Shown here in pieces: positions 7,043 to 9,216 of a DNA stretch of 9,216 nucleotides. The notes below the pieces were generated by a model. The model worked only from the letters and a program-made list of their open reading frames with translations, searched no databases and was not told the origin of the DNA. Within the stretch, counting starts at the first letter, position 1, and each line of letters begins with the position of its first letter. Made by a program: the position numbers and the translations under genes. Origin of the DNA: Acidobacteriota bacterium. Its GTDB lineage: Bacteria > Acidobacteriota > UBA6911. The stretch spans positions 1-9,216 of the forward strand of contig JAFNAH010000023.1 in the NCBI GenBank assembly GCA_017860075.1, read 5' to 3'.

Positions 7043-8461
7043 ATGTCTGCGGCCAGGAAGCACGTCATCGTTATCGGCGGAGGTGTCTCGGGGCTGACCT
7101 GTGCCTATCGGCTTCAGCAGCGCGGCTGGAACGTCACTGTCCTGGAGGCCGCCAATCGTGTCGGCGGTTTCCTGCAGAGTGCGAGCCACCCTGCGGGTTT
7201 CAAGCACGAAGAGGGGCCGCTATACTTCGTCGATGGCCACCGACTCATGGCCCTGATCAGGGAAATCGGCCTGGACTCCGACCTCGTGACTGCGGACCTC
7301 ATGCTGCCCAGATATGTCTACCACCGGCGCGCCTTGCACCCTCTTCCATTTACCCTTCGTGCACTCCTGTCGACGCGATTGATCGGTCTGGGATCCAAGT
7401 TGAGGGCCCTGCGTGACTCTCTGCGCAGAGCCGGATCGGACGGGATCGGAGAGAGCGTCGCGGATTTCATAGCCTGGCGTTTCGGGCGCGAGGTCCTGCA
7501 GAGAATTGCGGCACCGGTCGTAGCCAGCACGCACGCCGGCGACGTGAACCGTCTCTCCGCGCGGTTTGTCTGCCCCGATTCACTCCGCGAGACGCGTGAT
7601 ACCGCGAGTGCCTTGAAGGGTTTCGTCCGGGGCTGCCACGACTCCGGATCAGGCGGCAATGGGGAACGGCTCTGTTCCTTCAGGAAGGGCCTGCACGACC
7701 TTCCGCGGCGTCTGGCTGAGAGGCTTGGGAAGGAGAACGTCGAACTCGGGGTCCAGTTGAAGAGGATCGTTCCAGCCGCGCAGAATGCCCAGGGCAGGTT
7801 TCTCTTTCAACTGGTCCTGAGCGACGGTGAGCGCGAAACCCAGGCCGACGCGGTCGTATTCGCCGCGGGCGCATTTCGCACGGCGGAGATGGTGGAACCC
7901 TTCGCCGACAAGCTCGCACAGGAACTTTTTGCCGTCGAGCATCCCCCGCTCACCGTCGCCTCCGTCGCCTACAACAGGGAGGACGTTGCCCGCGCCACCG
8001 AAGGTTTCGGCGTGCTGGTGCCCGGCGATCAGGGAGTTCGCATGCTGGCCTGTATCTGGATTTCTTCCATCTTCCCCGAGCGTGCGCCTGAGGGGCTCGT
8101 ACTGATGAGAGTTCTGCTGGGAGGCGCCACGGACACCGATATCGCGCTCGCGGGTGATGACAAGATCATAGCCGTGTTGAAGAGGGACCTGAAATCCACG
8201 CTCGGAATCATCATCGCGCCGGAGGTGGTTGCCATGCAGAGGTATGAGCGGGCTCTGCCGCAGTACACCCTCGGGCACGAGCATCGTGTGCGGCGGATCG
8301 AGGCGGAATCCGCGAAGATACCCGGGATGTTTCTCACGGGTAACTACCTGCGTGGCTTCTCGATCGGAACATGCGTGCGTACGGCCGAAGAAACGGCCGA
8401 GCAGGTAACTGCATATCTGGAGAAGAACAGCACGCTGCCGAGGGGACGGTCAGCTTCCTAG
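7043..8461 (+). CDS. hemY: Protoporphyrinogen oxidase (FAD-dependent, HemY type)
   Basis: A 472-residue flavoprotein of the HemY/PPOX group of the amine-oxidase superfamily, expected to oxidise protoporphyrinogen IX to protoporphyrin IX with oxygen as acceptor. The N-terminus has the dinucleotide-binding fold VIVIGGGVSGL (G12, G14, G17), with E35 at the end of the second strand and the RVGG motif at 39-42. Other family marks are HEEGPLYF (substrate/flavin region), FPERAPEG in the substrate domain, and the C-terminal FAD motif GNYLRGFSIGTCVRTAEE from residue 433. No signal peptide is present; the enzyme is expected to be membrane-associated on the cytoplasmic side. ATG 7043 is the first in-frame start and sits just before the nucleotide fold. 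Coproporphyrinogen oxidases of Gram-positive bacteria share this fold, but hemN and protoporphyrin-pathway context favour the protoporphyrinogen activity. The 3' end overlaps the convergent thioredoxin-fold gene by 12 bp. Confidence 0.9.
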   Translation: MSAARKHVIVIGGGVSGLTCAYRLQQRGWNVTVLEAANRVGGFLQSASHPAGFKHEEGPLYFVDGHRLMALIREIGLDSDLVTADLMLPRYVYHRRALHPLPFTLRALLSTRLIGLGSKLRALRDSLRRAGSDGIGESVADFIAWRFGREVLQRIAAPVVASTHAGDVNRLSARFVCPDSLRETRDTASALKGFVRGCHDSGSGGNGERLCSFRKGLHDLPRRLAERLGKENVELGVQLKRIVPAAQNAQGRFLFQLVLSDGERETQADAVVFAAGAFRTAEMVEPFADKLAQELFAVEHPPLTVASVAYNREDVARATEGFGVLVPGDQGVRMLACIWISSIFPERAPEGLVLMRVLLGGATDTDIALAGDDKIIAVLKRDLKSTLGIIIAPEVVAMQRYERALPQYTLGHEHRVRRIEAESAKIPGMFLTGNYLRGFSIGTCVRTAEETAEQVTAYLEKNSTLPRGRSAS

Positions 8462-8962
8462 GAGCTTCCGGACCTCTTCCCTGAGGCGGGTCCCCATGCT
8501 CGCGCTGAACCCCATCTGGATGTCCCGTACGATCCCCTTCTGGTCGATCAGAACCTGCATCGGGATCGATTCGCTTCCGTAGGCTCTCCCGACTTTGCCT
8601 TCCTCGTCAAGAAGGACCCTGGAGCGGATGCGCTGCGCGGTGACGTACTGGCGCACCTCATCCAACGGTTCCTGCAGATTCACCGCGAGCAGGACCAGTT
8701 CGTTCGGATATTCCTTCTGCAGGTCCTCGAGCAACGGCATACTGAGCCGGCAGGGGCCGCACCAGGTTGCCCAGAAGTCGACCAGAACGATCTTTCCCTG
8801 ATACTGGGTAAGCGATACGGCGTTGCCGGAGAGATCGGGAAGCTTGAATTCGGGTGCCGGCCGCCCGATTTCCAGTGCTTCGGAGGTGCGCGGACCGACG
8901 CAATTGAGGGATATGCCGCCGGTTGCCAGCAGCGTGATCAAGATCAGCAGCCTCTGCTTCAT
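8450..8962 (-). CDS. TlpA/ResA-like thiol-disulfide oxidoreductase, exported or membrane-anchored
   Basis: A 170-residue protein with a short basic start (MKQR) and a hydrophobic segment (residues 5-19) ending in SLNC at 18-21. It is exported, either as a lipoprotein anchored at C21 or as an uncleaved or differently cleaved form. S at -3 and N at -1 are poor for a standard lipobox. The rest is an AhpC/TSA-Redoxin thioredoxin fold: GRPAPEFKLPDL (33-44), FWATWCGPC with active-site C68 and C71, and the cis-proline at P134 in ESIPMQVLID. Such proteins reduce disulfides outside the cytoplasm, often in cytochrome c maturation. Proximity to heme genes fits that role, but the gene is on the opposite strand, so the link is inference. 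ATG at 8962 has a good GGAGAGGA ribosome binding site. The stop lies inside the last codons of hemY. Confidence 0.88.
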   Translation of the reverse strand: MKQRLLILITLLATGGISLNCVGPRTSEALEIGRPAPEFKLPDLSGNAVSLTQYQGKIVLVDFWATWCGPCRLSMPLLEDLQKEYPNELVLLAVNLQEPLDEVRQYVTAQRIRSRVLLDEEGKVGRAYGSESIPMQVLIDQKGIVRDIQMGFSASMGTRLREEVRKLLGS

Positions 8963-9016
8963 TTTCCCGTCCTCTCCAGCAGCATCCGCGGCGGGGGAAC
9001 TCGCGCGAAAAGGCAG

Positions 9017-9044
9017 ATTATATCAGTCCCGATGTTCGGGTGAA
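9017..9044 (-). promoter_or_regulatory. Extended -10 promoter of the TlpA/ResA-like gene, with palindromic spacer
   Basis: On the minus strand a perfect TATAAT (9017-9022) is preceded by TGA (9023-9025), forming the extended -10 TGnTATAAT. TTCACC (9039-9044) matches the -35 consensus at four of six positions with a 16-bp spacer. Transcription would start near 9009-9010, about 47 nt upstream of the ATG. The plus-strand sequence CCCGA-TGT-TCGGG (9028-9040) is a perfect 5-bp inverted repeat filling most of the spacer and overlapping the -35, an operator-like position. This is the best promoter in the window. Confidence 0.68.
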
Positions 9045-9045
9045 T

Positions 9046-9075
9046 AGCTATCAGCGGTCAGATCTCAGCATCTCC
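9046..9075. repeat. Degenerate TCAGC-rich intergenic motif, copy 2
   Basis: AGCTATCAGCGGTCAG (9046-9061) followed by ATCTCAGCATCTCC repeats TCAGC-type units internally and resembles the stretch after hemH at 6878-6895. It lies directly upstream of the promoter of the TlpA/ResA-like gene, between divergent genes. The remaining intergenic sequence to 9160 shows only a small 5-bp hairpin (GCCCG-TGC-CGGGC, 9107-9119) and no convincing rightward promoter. Confidence 0.4.
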
Positions 9076-9171
9076 GGAATTCAGAATGCAGGATTGAGAA
9101 GTGCTTGCCCGTGCCGGGCCGGAAGGATAAGAATTGAACTCTGAAGACTTGGTATTGATCAGGAGACGAAA

Positions 9172-9216
9172 ATGGGTCCACTGACACGACATGCACCGGT
9201 ACAGTCTGCAGATCTT
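9172..9216 (+). CDS. Start of an unidentified gene (cut by window edge)
   Basis: ATG at 9172 is preceded by a strong AGGAG ribosome binding site (9161-9165) at an ideal 6-nt spacing. The frame is open for the 15 codons that remain (MGPLTRHAPVQSADL). Too little is visible to name the product or exclude chance. The gene would be divergent from the TlpA/ResA-like gene. The call rests on the ribosome binding site alone. Confidence 0.45.
   Translation, partial: MGPLTRHAPVQSADL

Noticed and set aside
8400..8520. Intrinsic terminator for hemY or the convergent gene
   Set aside because: Only the short palindrome TCCTAGGA is present around the stops, with no GC-rich stem followed by a T-run on either strand.
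9094..9160. Rightward promoter for the gene starting at 9172
   Set aside because: TTGAGA, TTGCCC and TTGAAC occur as -35-like hexamers, but none has a good -10 at 16-18 bp.
1..9216. CRISPR array, tRNA, rRNA, insertion sequence or phage genes
   Set aside because: No regularly spaced repeats, cloverleaf-like sequences, transposase motifs or terminal inverted repeats were seen; the genes are core housekeeping types.

Overview
The window looks like ordinary chromosomal DNA from a GC-rich bacterium. The heme and peptidase genes resemble those of environmental, Acidobacteriota-like or proteobacterial lineages, but the sequence alone does not fix the phylum. I saw no phage, insertion sequence, CRISPR array, tRNA or rRNA. 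Nearly all the length is protein-coding, and I recognise six complete genes and two genes cut by the window edges.

Layout: a divergent, truncated membrane-protein gene reads leftward off the left edge (1-233, minus). A 236-bp divergent promoter region (234-469) holds a perfect 10-bp-arm palindrome. Then come a large two-domain M16 zinc peptidase (470-3211) and a CAX-type calcium/proton antiporter (3208-4296), joined by an ATGA stop/start overlap. A 127-bp gap with a long imperfect stem-loop (4307-4360) separates these from the heme genes. hemN (oxygen-independent coproporphyrinogen III dehydrogenase, 4424-5839) and hemH (ferrochelatase, 5860-6867) lie 20 bp apart. hemY (protoporphyrinogen oxidase, 7043-8461) follows after 175 bp that contain a possible promoter and a leader hairpin. 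A thioredoxin-fold TlpA/ResA-like exported protein is convergent to hemY and overlaps its 3' end (8450-8962, minus). It is driven by a strong-looking extended -10 promoter with a small palindrome in the spacer. At the right edge a well-formed ribosome binding site starts a new plus-strand gene, of which only 15 codons are visible.

How the genes work together: HemN, HemY and HemH are the last three enzymes of the classical protoporphyrin-dependent heme pathway (coproporphyrinogen III to protoporphyrinogen IX to protoporphyrin IX to heme). The TlpA/ResA-like protein may serve cytochrome c maturation or general envelope thiol reduction, which would fit beside heme genes, but that link is inference. 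The peptidase-antiporter pair is a separate, apparently co-translated unit with no obvious tie to heme.

I did not find a convincing undescribed system. The items most worth a second look are small non-coding structures: the palindrome upstream of the peptidase, the stem-loop before hemN, the hemY leader hairpin, the operator-like palindrome in the tlpA-like promoter, and a degenerate TCAGC-rich motif found in two separate intergenic regions.
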